Assembly (NCBI RefSeq): GCF_003316635.1
Contig: NZ_QNQP01000013.1
Coordinates: 1 to 64,000 of the forward strand
DNA length: 64,000 nucleotides
From: Roseovarius dicentrarchi
Lineage (GTDB): Bacteria; Pseudomonadota; Alphaproteobacteria; Rhodobacterales; Rhodobacteraceae
Reading direction: 5' to 3'
The translations under genes were made by a program, and so were the position numbers. The notes below the pieces were generated by a model. It saw only the letters and a program-made list of their open reading frames with translations. It was not told the DNA's origin and made no database searches. Positions 54,847-64,000 of the stretch are shown one piece after another. How positions within the stretch are numbered: position 1 is the first letter of the stretch; every line of letters begins with the position of its first letter.

Positions 54847-55884
54847 ATGGCCGAATTTTTTGCAACCCCGTTCGGGACCGTTCTCATCATCTTTGCTCAG
54901 TGTCTGGCGATGCTGGGCTTTGTGATGGTTTCACTGCTGTTCCTCGTCTATGGCGACCGCAAGATCTGGGCCGCTGTCCAGATGCGGCGCGGCCCCAACG
55001 TGGTGGGCGTGTTCGGCCTGCTGCAATCTGTGGCCGACGCGCTGAAATACGTCGTCAAGGAGGTGGTGATTCCCGCAGGCTCTGACAAGGTTGTCTTTGT
55101 CATGGCGCCGATCGTCAGCTTTGTTCTGGCCGTAATCGCGTGGGCCGTGATTCCGATGTCCGAAGGCTGGGCGATTTCGGACATCAACGTGGCGGTGCTC
55201 TATATCTTTGCCGTGTCGTCGCTGGAAGTGTACGGCGTGATCATGGGGGGCTGGGCGTCCAACTCCAAATATCCATTCCTGGGCTCGCTGCGCTCCGCCG
55301 CGCAGATGATTTCCTACGAGGTCAGCCTTGGCCTGATCATCATCGGCGTGATCATCTCTACCGGTAGCCTGAACTTTGGCCATATCGTCGGTGCGCAGGA
55401 TACCAAATACGGGTTCTTTGGCTGGTACTGGCTGCCGCACTTCCCGATGGTGTTCCTGTTCTTCATCTCCTGCCTTGCTGAAACCAACCGTCCGCCGTTC
55501 GATTTGCCCGAGGCGGAATCCGAGCTGGTGGCCGGTTACCAGGTCGAATATTCGGCAACCGCGTTCTTGCTGTTCATGGCGGGCGAATACATCGCGATCT
55601 TCCTGATGTGCGCGCTGACGTCGCTGCTGTTCTTCGGCGGCTGGCTGTCGCCCATTCCGGGCCTGCCCGACGGTGTGCTGTGGATGATTGCCAAGATGGC
55701 GTTCTTCTTCTTCCTCTTCGCCATGGTCAAGGCGATCACCCCGCGCTACCGCTACGATCAGCTGATGCGGATCGGCTGGAAGGTGTTCCTGCCCATGTCT
55801 CTGGCCTGGGTCGTGATCATTGCCTTCCTCGCCAAATTCGAAGTTCTGGGCGCATTCTGGGCCCGGTTCGCGATGGGGGGCTGA
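54847..55884 (+). CDS. nuoH: NADH-quinone oxidoreductase subunit H
   Basis: A membrane subunit at the quinone entry site, 345 residues with eight or nine helices. Landmarks are [71 protein letters not shown] and the acidic loop [28 protein letters not shown]. The ATG at 54847 has GAGG five bases ahead and gives the common start MAEFF; an ATG at 54820 would add nine residues. Confidence 0.96.
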   Translation: MAEFFATPFGTVLIIFAQCLAMLGFVMVSLLFLVYGDRKIWAAVQMRRGPNVVGVFGLLQSVADALKYVVKEVVIPAGSDKVVFVMAPIVSFVLAVIAWAVIPMSEGWAISDINVAVLYIFAVSSLEVYGVIMGGWASNSKYPFLGSLRSAAQMISYEVSLGLIIIGVIISTGSLNFGHIVGAQDTKYGFFGWYWLPHFPMVFLFFISCLAETNRPPFDLPEAESELVAGYQVEYSATAFLLFMAGEYIAIFLMCALTSLLFFGGWLSPIPGLPDGVLWMIAKMAFFFFLFAMVKAITPRYRYDQLMRIGWKVFLPMSLAWVVIIAFLAKFEVLGAFWARFAMGG

Positions 55885-55888
55885 ACCA

Positions 55889-56755
55889 TTGGGAATCGAC
55901 TACGTCCTGTTTGATCGGCTTGTCGAGCTTAGCACCCGGTTTCGGCCGGAGGGGCGCGCGCTGATGCTGGGACGTCAGAAGTTTCCCATCCAGACACAGT
56001 ATCGCAAGCGGTACGAGGCATCGCTTGCCGAACACGGGATCGCGGCGCGCCGGTTTGATTTCCTGTCCGAGGACGGCTATGCCGAAACCCTGATGGACAA
56101 GCTGGGTTTGGGACCGATGGAGGTGATGGATTTCTCCGATTACGAGGGCGCCACGATCCTGCACGACCTGAACAAGCAGCCCGATCCAAGCCTTGAAAAC
56201 CAGTTCGATCTGATTTTCGACGGAGGCACGGTCGAGCATGTGTTTAACGTGCCGATGGCGCTGGAGGGGTTGTTCAGGATGCTCAAGCCCGGTGGCCGAC
56301 TGATTTCGGCGAATGGGCTGAATGGCTGGTACGGACACGGGATGTATCAATTCAATCCCGAGCTGGTCTGGACCTTCTGGAAACGCGCCTGCAACTGCAA
56401 CGTGCTGGATTGCCGGGCGATTCCGGCGGACCCGTCAGGCAGTTTCGGTCATGTCCCGTTCGAGGATCCGGCGACAAGCGGCGTGCGCTTGCGGCTGAAA
56501 AACCAGATTGGACCGGGCCGGACCTATCTGTATTACGAGATTGAAAAGACCGACCAGTCGCATCTGCCGGACTTTGCGCTGCAAAGCGATTACGAGACAC
56601 GCTGGAATGGCGCGACCAATGCGGGTATGACCCGGCTGGACGGCGAGACTCAGGCAGGCCATACGCAAGCTGGCGATACGGTGTCCGGCGGCGGGGCCGG
56701 GGCCTTGGGCCCACAGACGAACACATCTCAGGCCACACTGATGGCGAGGAGCTGA
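55889..56755 (+). CDS. SAM-dependent methyltransferase-like protein inserted between nuoH and nuoI
   Basis: This protein of about 288 residues has a class I methyltransferase fold. [17 protein letters not shown] and the motif [19 protein letters not shown] are followed by [19 protein letters not shown] and an aromatic [19 protein letters not shown] segment, close to methyltransferases of surface-glycan clusters. The C-terminus is Gly/Ala/Thr-rich. The start is a TTG at 55889, eight bases after a G-run; a frame extending upstream overlaps nuoH. It has no known part in complex I. The substrate is unknown. Confidence 0.82.
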   Translation: MGIDYVLFDRLVELSTRFRPEGRALMLGRQKFPIQTQYRKRYEASLAEHGIAARRFDFLSEDGYAETLMDKLGLGPMEVMDFSDYEGATILHDLNKQPDPSLENQFDLIFDGGTVEHVFNVPMALEGLFRMLKPGGRLISANGLNGWYGHGMYQFNPELVWTFWKRACNCNVLDCRAIPADPSGSFGHVPFEDPATSGVRLRLKNQIGPGRTYLYYEIEKTDQSHLPDFALQSDYETRWNGATNAGMTRLDGETQAGHTQAGDTVSGGGAGALGPQTNTSQATLMARS

Positions 56756-56759
56756 TAAA

Positions 56760-57254
56760 ATGGCGAATATAGATTATGGACGTGCGGTTGGATATTTCCT
56801 GCTGAGCGACGTTTGGAAGGGCTTCCGGCTTGGGTTCAAATACTTCTTCGCGCCGAAGGCCACGATCAACTATCCCCATGAAAAGGGTCACCTTTCGCCG
56901 CGTTTCCGGGGCGAGCATGCCTTGCGCCGCTACCCCAACGGCGAAGAGCGCTGCATTGCCTGCAAACTGTGCGAGGCGATTTGTCCCGCGCAGGCCATCA
57001 CCATCGACGCCGAGCCGCGCGATGACGGCAGCCGCCGCACCACGCGCTATGACATCGACATGACCAAATGCATCTATTGCGGTTTCTGCCAGGAGGCGTG
57101 CCCGGTAGATGCCATCGTCGAAGGGCCGAATTTCGAATTCTCCACAGAAACGCGCGAAGAATTGTTCTATGACAAGGCCAAGTTGCTGGAAAACGGCGAC
57201 CGCTGGGAGGCCGAGATTGCCCGCAACCTCGAACTGGATGCACCCTACCGATGA
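56760..57254 (+). CDS. nuoI: NADH-quinone oxidoreductase subunit I
   Basis: The 23 kDa ferredoxin-like subunit with clusters N6a and N6b. The 164-residue protein has an N-terminal amphipathic helix ([21 protein letters not shown]), then two 4Fe-4S motifs, [12 protein letters not shown] and [12 protein letters not shown]. It starts five bases after the methyltransferase stop and overlaps the CMD gene (ATGA). Confidence 0.97.
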   Translation: MANIDYGRAVGYFLLSDVWKGFRLGFKYFFAPKATINYPHEKGHLSPRFRGEHALRRYPNGEERCIACKLCEAICPAQAITIDAEPRDDGSRRTTRYDIDMTKCIYCGFCQEACPVDAIVEGPNFEFSTETREELFYDKAKLLENGDRWEAEIARNLELDAPYR

Positions 57255-57676
57255 CCGATGCAAAAAACCCATTCGAGCAGATGATGGCCCGCGCGCAGGA
57301 CATGGCGCAGGAGATGGCGAAAACCATGAATCCTGCGCTTGAATCCTTTTCCCCCAAGGGGTTTGAGGCGCTTTGGGGCACGATGCCCAAGGACATCATG
57401 GAAATGACGTTCGGCAAGGGCTTGAACCCCGATGGGCTTGATGCCAAGACGCGGCTTCTGCTGACGCTGGCAGGTTTGACGATGCAGGGCGCCCAGGCGG
57501 ATACGGCCGTGCGCATGACAGTGCGTCATTTGCTGGCCGCAGGCGCAACCAAGGCCGAAATCGCCGAGACGATTGCCAGCATGGCGATGTTCGCGGGCAT
57601 TCCGGCGATGAACCGTGCGATGGAATTGGCCCGCGAGGTGATGGACGCGGAAACCGAGGAAGGAAAAGACACATGA
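57251..57676 (+). CDS. Carboxymuconolactone decarboxylase (AhpD-like) family protein
   Basis: This 141-residue helical protein has the CMD core [71 protein letters not shown]. The redox CxxC of AhpD is absent (no cysteine in the protein), so a peroxidase-like role is unlikely. It is coupled on both sides: the start overlaps the nuoI stop, and the stop overlaps the nuoJ start. This suggests an accessory or assembly role, but none is proven. Confidence 0.88.
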   Translation: MTDAKNPFEQMMARAQDMAQEMAKTMNPALESFSPKGFEALWGTMPKDIMEMTFGKGLNPDGLDAKTRLLLTLAGLTMQGAQADTAVRMTVRHLLAAGATKAEIAETIASMAMFAGIPAMNRAMELAREVMDAETEEGKDT

Positions 57677-58281
57677 CCGCTTTGGCATTCGCGTTTTACC
57701 TGTTCGCCATTTCGGCACTGGTCGGCGGCCTGTTCACCGTGATCAGCCGGAATCCGGTACACTCTGTCTTGTGGCTGATCCTTGCATTCATCAGCGCGGC
57801 GGGGCTGTTCGTTCTGCTGGGCGCCGAATTCGTGGCGATGCTGCTGATCATCGTGTATGTCGGCGCGGTCGCGGTTTTGTTCCTGTTCGTCGTGATGATG
57901 CTGGACGTCGATTTCGCCGAATTGAAAGCCGAGATGGCGCGCTACATGCCGCTGGCACTCTTGATCGGTCTGATCCTGCTGATGCAGTTCGGCATCGCCT
58001 TCGGCGCATGGGAGGCGTCGGCGGGCGCCGAGGCCGCGCGCGTTGCACCAGCTCCTGTGGACGTGCAAAACACCGCTGCGCTGGGTCTGCTGCTTTATGA
58101 CAAATACTTCCTTCTGTTCCAGCTGGCGGGCCTGATCCTGCTGGTTGCCATGATCGGCGCGATCGTGCTGACCTTGCGTCATCGTACCGATGTCAAACGC
58201 CAGAACGTGCTGCATCAGATGTGGCGCGATCCGGCCAAGGCGATGGAGCTGAAAGACGTGAAACCGGGGCAGGGGCTGTAG
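57673..58281 (+). CDS. nuoJ: NADH-quinone oxidoreductase subunit J
   Basis: This 202-residue membrane subunit has five helices ([66 protein letters not shown] and two more). The invariant segment [22 protein letters not shown] forms the pi-bulge helix 3. The C-terminal tail [34 protein letters not shown] is conserved in alphaproteobacteria. Confidence 0.96.
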   Translation: MTALAFAFYLFAISALVGGLFTVISRNPVHSVLWLILAFISAAGLFVLLGAEFVAMLLIIVYVGAVAVLFLFVVMMLDVDFAELKAEMARYMPLALLIGLILLMQFGIAFGAWEASAGAEAARVAPAPVDVQNTAALGLLLYDKYFLLFQLAGLILLVAMIGAIVLTLRHRTDVKRQNVLHQMWRDPAKAMELKDVKPGQGL

Positions 58282-58349
58282 GCGCCGCTGCCAGTGACAA
58301 ACACCAAAGCAGCGCCGCCCGGCGCTGTCATTGCCAAGGAATGGATGAC

Positions 58350-58424
58350 ATGTCGAGAAATACAATCGTGGTTTTGGTGGTCGTGCTGGTCGTCGTGCTG
58401 GGTGGCTACACACTGATCGGCTGA
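58350..58424 (+). CDS. 24-residue single-helix membrane peptide between nuoJ and nuoK
   Basis: The peptide starts MSRNTIVVLVVVLVVVLGGY and ends TLIG: a short basic N-terminus followed by one uninterrupted hydrophobic helix. AAGGA lies about nine bases before the ATG at 58350; an in-frame ATG at 58341 is too close. It is too short for standard gene calling. Its place inside the nuo transcript suggests a membrane small protein that could associate with complex I, but this is inference. Confidence 0.55.
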   Translation: MSRNTIVVLVVVLVVVLGGYTLIG

Positions 58425-58502
58425 GCCGCAGCCAGCACGCAAGCCGAAGGCGCGCGTGACAGCGGGCGGCCTGAGCCAGATAAGAAAGACTAAGGGACAG
58501 AC

Positions 58503-58808
58503 ATGATCGGAATTGAACATTACCTGACGGTGGCGGCAACGCTGTTTGTCATCGGCATCTTCGGGCTTTTCCTGAACCGCAAGAACATCATCATCCTGCT
58601 CATGTCGATCGAGCTGATGCTGCTGGCCGTCAACATCAACCTTGTTGCATTCTCCAGCTTTGCCGGGGATCTGGCAGGTCAGATCTTTACGCTTCTGGTT
58701 CTCACTGTCGCCGCTGCCGAGGCCGCCATCGGCCTTGCGATCCTTGTCTGCTTCTTCCGTAACCGCGGGACGATCGCGGTCGAAGACGTCAACGTGATGA
58801 AGGGCTGA
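58503..58808 (+). CDS. nuoK: NADH-quinone oxidoreductase subunit K
   Basis: This 101-residue subunit has three helices. It starts [49 protein letters not shown], with the conserved membrane glutamate in MSIELML, followed by [22 protein letters not shown] containing the second glutamate. It is part of the proton route next to NuoJ and NuoA. nuoL starts four bases later. Confidence 0.97.
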   Translation: MIGIEHYLTVAATLFVIGIFGLFLNRKNIIILLMSIELMLLAVNINLVAFSSFAGDLAGQIFTLLVLTVAAAEAAIGLAILVCFFRNRGTIAVEDVNVMKG

Positions 58809-58812
58809 CGCC

Positions 58813-60972
58813 ATGGAAAAGATTATCCTCTTTGCCCCCTTGGTGGGCGCCATCATCGCGGGCTTTGGCTGGCGCATCATTGGCGACAAGGGCGCGCAGA
58901 TCACGGCGACGGCGCTGTTGTTCCTGTCCTGCCTGCTGTCCTGGATCGTGTTCATCGGCCATGATGGTACGTTGCAGCAGATCCACATCCTGGACTGGGT
59001 ACAATCCGGCCTGCTGGACACCAGCTGGTCGATCCGGCTGGACCGGCTGACGGCGATCATGCTGATTGTGGTGACGTCCGTGTCGGCGCTGGTTCACCTT
59101 TATTCGATGGGCTACATGGCCCATGACCATAACTTCGACGAGGGGGTCAGCTATCGCCCCCGCTTTTTCGCGTATCTGTCGCTGTTCACCTTCGCGATGC
59201 TGATGCTGGTCACAGCTGACAACCTGCTGCAAATGTTCTTCGGCTGGGAAGGGGTGGGACTGGCCTCTTACCTGCTGATCGGCTTTTACTACCGCAAGCC
59301 ATCGGCGAACGCGGCAGCGATCAAGGCATTTGTGGTCAACCGGGTGGGCGATTTCGGCTTCCTGCTGGGCATCCTTGCGATCTTCCTGCTGACCGACAGC
59401 ATCCGGTTCGACGATATTCTTGGCGCGGGTCCGATGCTGGCGGAAACCAGCGTCCGGTTCCTGTGGACGGACTGGAACGCGGCCAACCTGATCGCGATCC
59501 TGCTGTTCATTGGCGCCATGGGTAAATCGGCGCAGCTGGGCCTGCACACATGGCTGCCCGACGCGATGGAAGGCCCGACCCCGGTGTCGGCGCTGATCCA
59601 CGCGGCGACAATGGTGACCGCCGGTGTGTTCCTTGTCTGCCGCATGTCGCCGCTGATGGAATACGCGCCCGAGGCGTTGATGTTCGTCACCTTCATCGGT
59701 GCAACGACCGCCTTTGTCGCCGCCACGATCGGCCTTGTGCAGAACGACATCAAGCGTGTCATCGCCTATTCGACCATGTCGCAGCTGGGCTATATGTTCG
59801 TCGCCGCCGGTGTCGGCGCCTATTCGGTGGCGATGTTCCACCTGCTGACGCACGCGTTTTTCAAGGCGATGCTGTTCCTTGGCGCCGGCTCGGTCATTCA
59901 CGGCATGCATCACGAGCAGGACATGCGCAATTACGGCGGCCTGCGTAAAAAGCTGCCCTATACATTCTGGGCGATGATGATCGGCACGCTGGCCATCACG
60001 GGTGTCGGCATCCCGCTGACGCATATCGGGTTCGCGGGCTTCCTGTCCAAGGATGCCGTGATCGAAAGCGCGTGGGCAGGCACCGCAGGCGGCTATGCCT
60101 TCTGGATGCTGGTCGTGGCCGCGGCGCTGACCAGCTTCTACAGCTGGCGCCTGATGTTCCTGACCTTCTTCGGCACCGCTCGCGGCGACAAGAAGGTGCA
60201 TCAGAACGCGCACGAGTCGCCCATGGTGATGCTGGTGCCGCTGGGTGTGCTGGCCGTCGGTTCGGTCCTGGCGGGGATGGTGTGGTATGGCAGCTTCTTT
60301 GGCGATCATGCGCAGATCAACCGGTTCTTCGGCATTCCGGCGCATCATGCCGAGGCCAGCGAAGACGGCCATGGCGAAGGCGTTGTTGCCGCTGGCGATG
60401 CGCTGGCCGAGGGCGATGTCGACGCTGCCGCAGATGCGGTGACCGCCGATATCGTGTCCGGCGATGACGCGACAGACGCAGGCGAGGCGCATGCAGAGGC
60501 GATGGCGCCCGGTATCGCGCCGGTTGGGGCGATCTACATGGGTGCGGAAAACACCGTGATCGACGACGCGCATCATGCACCCGTCTGGGTCAAGGTCAGC
60601 CCGTTCGTGGCCATGATCCTGGGCCTTCTGACCGCGCTGTGGTTCTATATCTGGAGCCCGTCGACACCGCGCAAGTTCATGGAGGCGCAGCGCCCGCTAT
60701 ATGCCTTCCTGCTGAACAAGTGGTACTTTGACGAAATCTATGACGTGCTGATCGTGCGCCCGCTCAAGTCGCTGGGCGGCTTCCTGTGGAAACGTGGTGA
60801 CGGCAGCGTCATCGACGGTGGCATCAACGGGCTGGCCATGGGCATCGTGCCCTTCTTCACCCGCCTCGCCGGCCGCGCGCAGTCCGGCTATATCTTTACT
60901 TATGCCTTCGCCATGGTGATCGGGATCGTGATCCTTGTCACATGGATGACGATCATCGGAGGGGCAAACTGA
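58813..60972 (+). CDS. nuoL: NADH-quinone oxidoreductase subunit L
   Basis: The distal antiporter-like proton-pumping subunit, 719 residues with about 16 helices. Motifs are [23 protein letters not shown] (key Glu), [35 protein letters not shown] (key Lys region) and the long lateral C-terminal helix. An unusual hydrophilic insert rich in His, Asp and Ala lies at about residues 505-590, before the last helices. Its stop overlaps the nuoM start (TGATG). Confidence 0.97.
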   Translation: MEKIILFAPLVGAIIAGFGWRIIGDKGAQITATALLFLSCLLSWIVFIGHDGTLQQIHILDWVQSGLLDTSWSIRLDRLTAIMLIVVTSVSALVHLYSMGYMAHDHNFDEGVSYRPRFFAYLSLFTFAMLMLVTADNLLQMFFGWEGVGLASYLLIGFYYRKPSANAAAIKAFVVNRVGDFGFLLGILAIFLLTDSIRFDDILGAGPMLAETSVRFLWTDWNAANLIAILLFIGAMGKSAQLGLHTWLPDAMEGPTPVSALIHAATMVTAGVFLVCRMSPLMEYAPEALMFVTFIGATTAFVAATIGLVQNDIKRVIAYSTMSQLGYMFVAAGVGAYSVAMFHLLTHAFFKAMLFLGAGSVIHGMHHEQDMRNYGGLRKKLPYTFWAMMIGTLAITGVGIPLTHIGFAGFLSKDAVIESAWAGTAGGYAFWMLVVAAALTSFYSWRLMFLTFFGTARGDKKVHQNAHESPMVMLVPLGVLAVGSVLAGMVWYGSFFGDHAQINRFFGIPAHHAEASEDGHGEGVVAAGDALAEGDVDAAADAVTADIVSGDDATDAGEAHAEAMAPGIAPVGAIYMGAENTVIDDAHHAPVWVKVSPFVAMILGLLTALWFYIWSPSTPRKFMEAQRPLYAFLLNKWYFDEIYDVLIVRPLKSLGGFLWKRGDGSVIDGGINGLAMGIVPFFTRLAGRAQSGYIFTYAFAMVIGIVILVTWMTIIGGAN

Positions 60973-62519
60973 TGGAAAACGTTCTGTCGATCACCACGTT
61001 CATCCCCCTCATCGCGGCGGCGATCCTTGCGATTTTCCTGCGGGGCGAGGATGAGGCAGCGCAGCGGAACGCCAAATGGGTGGCGCTGGCGGCAACTGTT
61101 GTGACGTTTCTTGTCTCGCTGTTCATCCTGTTTGACTTTGACCCGTCCAACACCGGCTTTCAGTTCGTGGAAGAGCGCGAATGGCTGCTGGGCATGACCT
61201 ATAAGATGGGCGTTGACGGGATCAGCGTTCTGTTCGTGCTGCTGACCACCTTCATCATGCCGCTGGCCATCGCGGCATCCTGGGGCATCAAGAGCCGCGT
61301 CAAGGAATACATGATTGCATTCCTGATCCTGGAAACCCTGATGCTGGGCGTCTTCATGGCGCTGGATCTGGTGCTGTTCTACGTCTTTTTCGAGGCCGGG
61401 CTGATACCGATGTTCCTGATCATCGGCATCTGGGGCGGGAAAGAACGGATTTACGCATCGTTCAAGTTCTTCCTTTATACGTTCCTCGGGTCGGTGCTGA
61501 TGCTGGTTGCGATGGTCGCCATGTTCTCGGATGCTGGCACCACCGATATCCCGACGCTGATGCGTCACGGATTTGACAGCGAGACATTCAGCGTTCTGGG
61601 CTTCACCATTGTCGGCGGTATGCAGACCCTGCTGTTCCTGGCGTTCTTTGCCAGCTTTGCGGTCAAGATGCCGATGTGGCCGGTGCATACATGGCTGCCC
61701 GACGCGCACGTTCAGGCGCCGACTGCCGGGTCGGTGGTTCTGGCGGCGATCCTGCTGAAGATGGGCGGATATGGCTTCCTGCGGTTCAGCTTGCCGATGT
61801 TCCCGGTGGGGGCAGAGGTGTTGACGCCGCTGGTGCTGTGGATGTCGGCAATCGCCATCGTCTATACGTCGCTGGTGGCACTGGCGCAGGCGGACATGAA
61901 AAAGCTGATTGCCTATTCGTCGGTTGCGCATATGGGCTATGTCACCATGGGCATCTTTGCGGCGAACCAGCAGGGCGTTGACGGGGCGATTTTCCAGATG
62001 ATCAGCCACGGCTTCATCTCGGGCGCGCTGTTCCTCTGCGTTGGGGTCATCTATGACCGGATGCACACCCGCGAGATTGATGCCTATGGCGGGCTGGTGA
62101 ACCGGATGCCCAGCTATGCGCTGATCTTCCTGTTCTTCACCATGGCCAATGTGGGCCTGCCGGGCACGTCCGGGTTCATTGGCGAATTTTTGACACTGGT
62201 CGGCATTTTCAAGGTGAACACATGGGTTGCGGCCGTCGCGGCCACCGGTGTGATCCTGTCGGCGGCCTATGCGCTGTGGCTGTATCGCCGGGTGGTGATG
62301 GGCGATCTGATCAAGGAAAGCCTGAAGTCCATCGGCGACATGAGCGGACGCGAGCGGGCGATCTTTGCCCCGCTGGTGGCAATGACTTTGCTGCTGGGCG
62401 TCTACCCGTCGCTGGTGCTGGATATCATTGGCCCCTCGACCGAGGCGCTGATTTCGCAATACGACACCGCGCTGGCGCAGGGGGGCACGACTGCCACCAC
62501 CGCCGCAGCCGCGAATTAA
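60972..62519 (+). CDS. nuoM: NADH-quinone oxidoreductase subunit M
   Basis: An antiporter-like proton-pumping subunit, 515 residues with about 14 helices. The key Glu lies in [63 protein letters not shown] carries the conserved lysines, and [20 protein letters not shown] follows. The ATG at 60972 overlaps the nuoL TGA and has GGAGG upstream. Confidence 0.97.
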   Translation: MENVLSITTFIPLIAAAILAIFLRGEDEAAQRNAKWVALAATVVTFLVSLFILFDFDPSNTGFQFVEEREWLLGMTYKMGVDGISVLFVLLTTFIMPLAIAASWGIKSRVKEYMIAFLILETLMLGVFMALDLVLFYVFFEAGLIPMFLIIGIWGGKERIYASFKFFLYTFLGSVLMLVAMVAMFSDAGTTDIPTLMRHGFDSETFSVLGFTIVGGMQTLLFLAFFASFAVKMPMWPVHTWLPDAHVQAPTAGSVVLAAILLKMGGYGFLRFSLPMFPVGAEVLTPLVLWMSAIAIVYTSLVALAQADMKKLIAYSSVAHMGYVTMGIFAANQQGVDGAIFQMISHGFISGALFLCVGVIYDRMHTREIDAYGGLVNRMPSYALIFLFFTMANVGLPGTSGFIGEFLTLVGIFKVNTWVAAVAATGVILSAAYALWLYRRVVMGDLIKESLKSIGDMSGRERAIFAPLVAMTLLLGVYPSLVLDIIGPSTEALISQYDTALAQGGTTATTAAAAN

Positions 62520-62529
62520 GGAGGCCCAG

Positions 62530-63975
62530 ATGATCCAGGCTGATCTGAATATTATCCTGCCCGAGATCGTCATCGCGATCTACGCGATGCTGGCCCTTCT
62601 GGCCGCGGTCTATACCATCAAGGACAAGGCGGCGGTCATGCTGATCTGGCTGACGGCCGGTCTGTTCGTCGCGCTTGCCTTCTGGATCGGGACCACCGGA
62701 TCCGGAACGCAGACCGCATTTTCCGGCATGTTCATCGACGATGGCTTTTCCCGCTTTGCCAAGGTGATGATCCTGCTCAGCGCCGCTGCGGTCATGGTCA
62801 TGGGGCAGGACTACATGGCGCGGCGCGGAATGCTGCGGTTTGAGTATCCTATCCTGATCGCGCTTGGCGTGGTCGGCATGATGATGATGGTCAGCGCGGG
62901 CGATCTGATGTCGCTCTATATGGGGCTGGAGCTGCAATCGCTGTCGCTTTATGTCGTTGCGTCGATGCGCCGTGACAGCGTGCGCTCGACCGAGGCGGGC
63001 CTGAAATATTTCGTGCTGGGTGCGCTCAGCTCTGGCCTGCTGCTGTACGGCGCGTCGCTGGTGTACGGCTATGTCGGCACCACGAATTTCGCCGGAATCA
63101 TCGAGGCGGCGGACGGGCGCGCGCCGGTCGGGCTGCTGTTCGGTCTGGTCTTTGTGATGTCGGGACTGGCGTTCAAGGTATCGGCGGTGCCGTTTCACAT
63201 GTGGACGCCTGACGTCTACGAGGGCGCGCCGACACCGATCACGGCGTTCTTTGCCACGGCGCCCAAGGTCGCGGCGATGGCGCTGTTCGCGCGGACGCTG
63301 TTCGACGCCTTCGGCGGCATCATCACCGACTGGCAGCAGATTCTGGCCGTGATGAGCGTTCTGTCCATTTTCTGGGGCAGCTTTGCAGCCATCGGGCAGA
63401 CCGATATCAAGCGGCTGATGGCCTTTTCTTCGATCGCGCATATGGGCTTTGCCCTGATGGGGCTGGCATCCGGCACGGCGTTTGGCGTGCAGGCCATGCT
63501 GATCTATCTGGCGATTTACGTGACGATGAATATCGGCACCTTCGCTTTTGTTCTGTCGATGCAGCGCGATGGTGTGCCGATCACGGATATCCGCAGTCTG
63601 AACCTCTATTCCCGCGCCCATCCCGGCCGGGCGCTGGCGATGCTGGTGCTGCTGTTCAGCCTCGCCGGGGTGCCGCCGCTGGTCGGCTTCTTCGGCAAGT
63701 TCTACGTGCTGCGCGCGGCCTATGATGGCGGCCTTGTCTGGCTGGCCGTGCTGGGGGTCGTGGGGTCGGTCATCGGCGCGTTTTACTATCTGCGCATCGT
63801 TTACTACATGTATTTCGGCGAAGAGGGCGAGGCGCTGGACCCGCCGGGATCGCTTGTGTTGTGGGGGTTCCTGATGGTGTCGGCGGCAATTATCGGATTG
63901 GCGTGGCTGCCGGGTGTGAACCTCTTCGGAATTGAAGGGGCGGCGCAGGCGGCAGCGGCAACGCTGGTCAACTGA
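62530..63975 (+). CDS. nuoN: NADH-quinone oxidoreductase subunit N
   Basis: The antiporter-like subunit nearest the quinone side, 481 residues. It shows [23 protein letters not shown] (key Glu), [44 protein letters not shown] and [34 protein letters not shown] lies upstream of the ATG, and the gene begins ten bases after nuoM. It is the last complex I gene; only 25 bases follow in the window, with no terminator seen. Confidence 0.97.
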   Translation: MIQADLNIILPEIVIAIYAMLALLAAVYTIKDKAAVMLIWLTAGLFVALAFWIGTTGSGTQTAFSGMFIDDGFSRFAKVMILLSAAAVMVMGQDYMARRGMLRFEYPILIALGVVGMMMMVSAGDLMSLYMGLELQSLSLYVVASMRRDSVRSTEAGLKYFVLGALSSGLLLYGASLVYGYVGTTNFAGIIEAADGRAPVGLLFGLVFVMSGLAFKVSAVPFHMWTPDVYEGAPTPITAFFATAPKVAAMALFARTLFDAFGGIITDWQQILAVMSVLSIFWGSFAAIGQTDIKRLMAFSSIAHMGFALMGLASGTAFGVQAMLIYLAIYVTMNIGTFAFVLSMQRDGVPITDIRSLNLYSRAHPGRALAMLVLLFSLAGVPPLVGFFGKFYVLRAAYDGGLVWLAVLGVVGSVIGAFYYLRIVYYMYFGEEGEALDPPGSLVLWGFLMVSAAIIGLAWLPGVNLFGIEGAAQAAAATLVN

Positions 63976-64000
63976 GTTCGCCTGACAGGTATAGAATAAG

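Noticed and set aside
58789..62573. Long minus-strand open frames opposite nuoL and nuoM (595 and 557 codons)
   Set aside because: They are His/Arg/Gln-rich mirror frames of real membrane protein genes, with no domain or ribosome site.

Overview
The window is a GC-rich alphaproteobacterial chromosome segment, best explained as a member of the Rhodobacteraceae (Roseobacter group). The main support is a complete 14-subunit nuo operon interrupted by small accessory genes, as known from Rhodobacter capsulatus, including genes that look like the Rhodobacteraceae-restricted DUF5337 and DUF5333 families. A NuoE carrying a C-terminal helix-hairpin-helix extension, a purF/cvpA/radA block and a zur-znuCB/znuA cluster with Zur-like palindromes fit the same assignment. 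No rRNA, CRISPR array or prophage was seen.

Layout. 1-532: the end of an IS21-like element lies in the 3' remnant of a tyrosine integrase, next to a tRNA-Arg gene that looks like an old island attachment site. 533-7376: core genes purF, a YdcZ-type exporter, cvpA and radA, then a pirin, a small GNAT protein and a VOC dioxygenase-like protein. 7547-13318: a creatinine locus made of a true creatininase, a PotABCD-like ABC transporter whose ATPase gene carries a one-base frameshift, and a divergent LysR regulator. 13331-17962: zinc homeostasis (znuB, znuC, zur, znuA, a DUF1007 protein and a NicO-family metal exporter). 17977-22143: tRNA with CAU anticodon, purM-purN, rnd, a lipoprotein and sufE. 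22260-27646: an XRE-cupin regulator divergent from a GABA-type aminotransferase, then a DNA repair pair (radical SAM protein plus a DUF4130-UdgX fusion) and a flavin reductase.

27802-32853: an oligopeptide ABC transporter without ATPase genes, divergent from an M20 amidohydrolase. 32893-43476: envelope and cofactor genes (glycosyltransferase, waaA, moaA, a lipoprotein, glmS-glmU, a phosphoglycolate phosphatase-like HAD protein, a DegT aminotransferase, creA, a PPOX protein). 43542-45120: ompW with an FnrL-type box, then a glutathione transferase. 45161-63975: a sigma70-type promoter and the nuo operon A-B-C-D-E-(sORF)-DUF5337-F-lipoprotein-DUF5333-G-lipoprotein-lipoprotein-H-methyltransferase-I-CMD-J-(24 aa TM peptide)-K-L-M-N. 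The operon encodes proton-pumping respiratory complex I. Most junctions overlap by 1-4 bases, which implies translational coupling.

The points most worth following are the DUF4130-UdgX/radical SAM repair pair, the non-Nuo passengers of the complex I operon (especially the methyltransferase between nuoH and nuoI and the NuoE-HhH fusion), and the creatininase-linked transporter with its frameshift.
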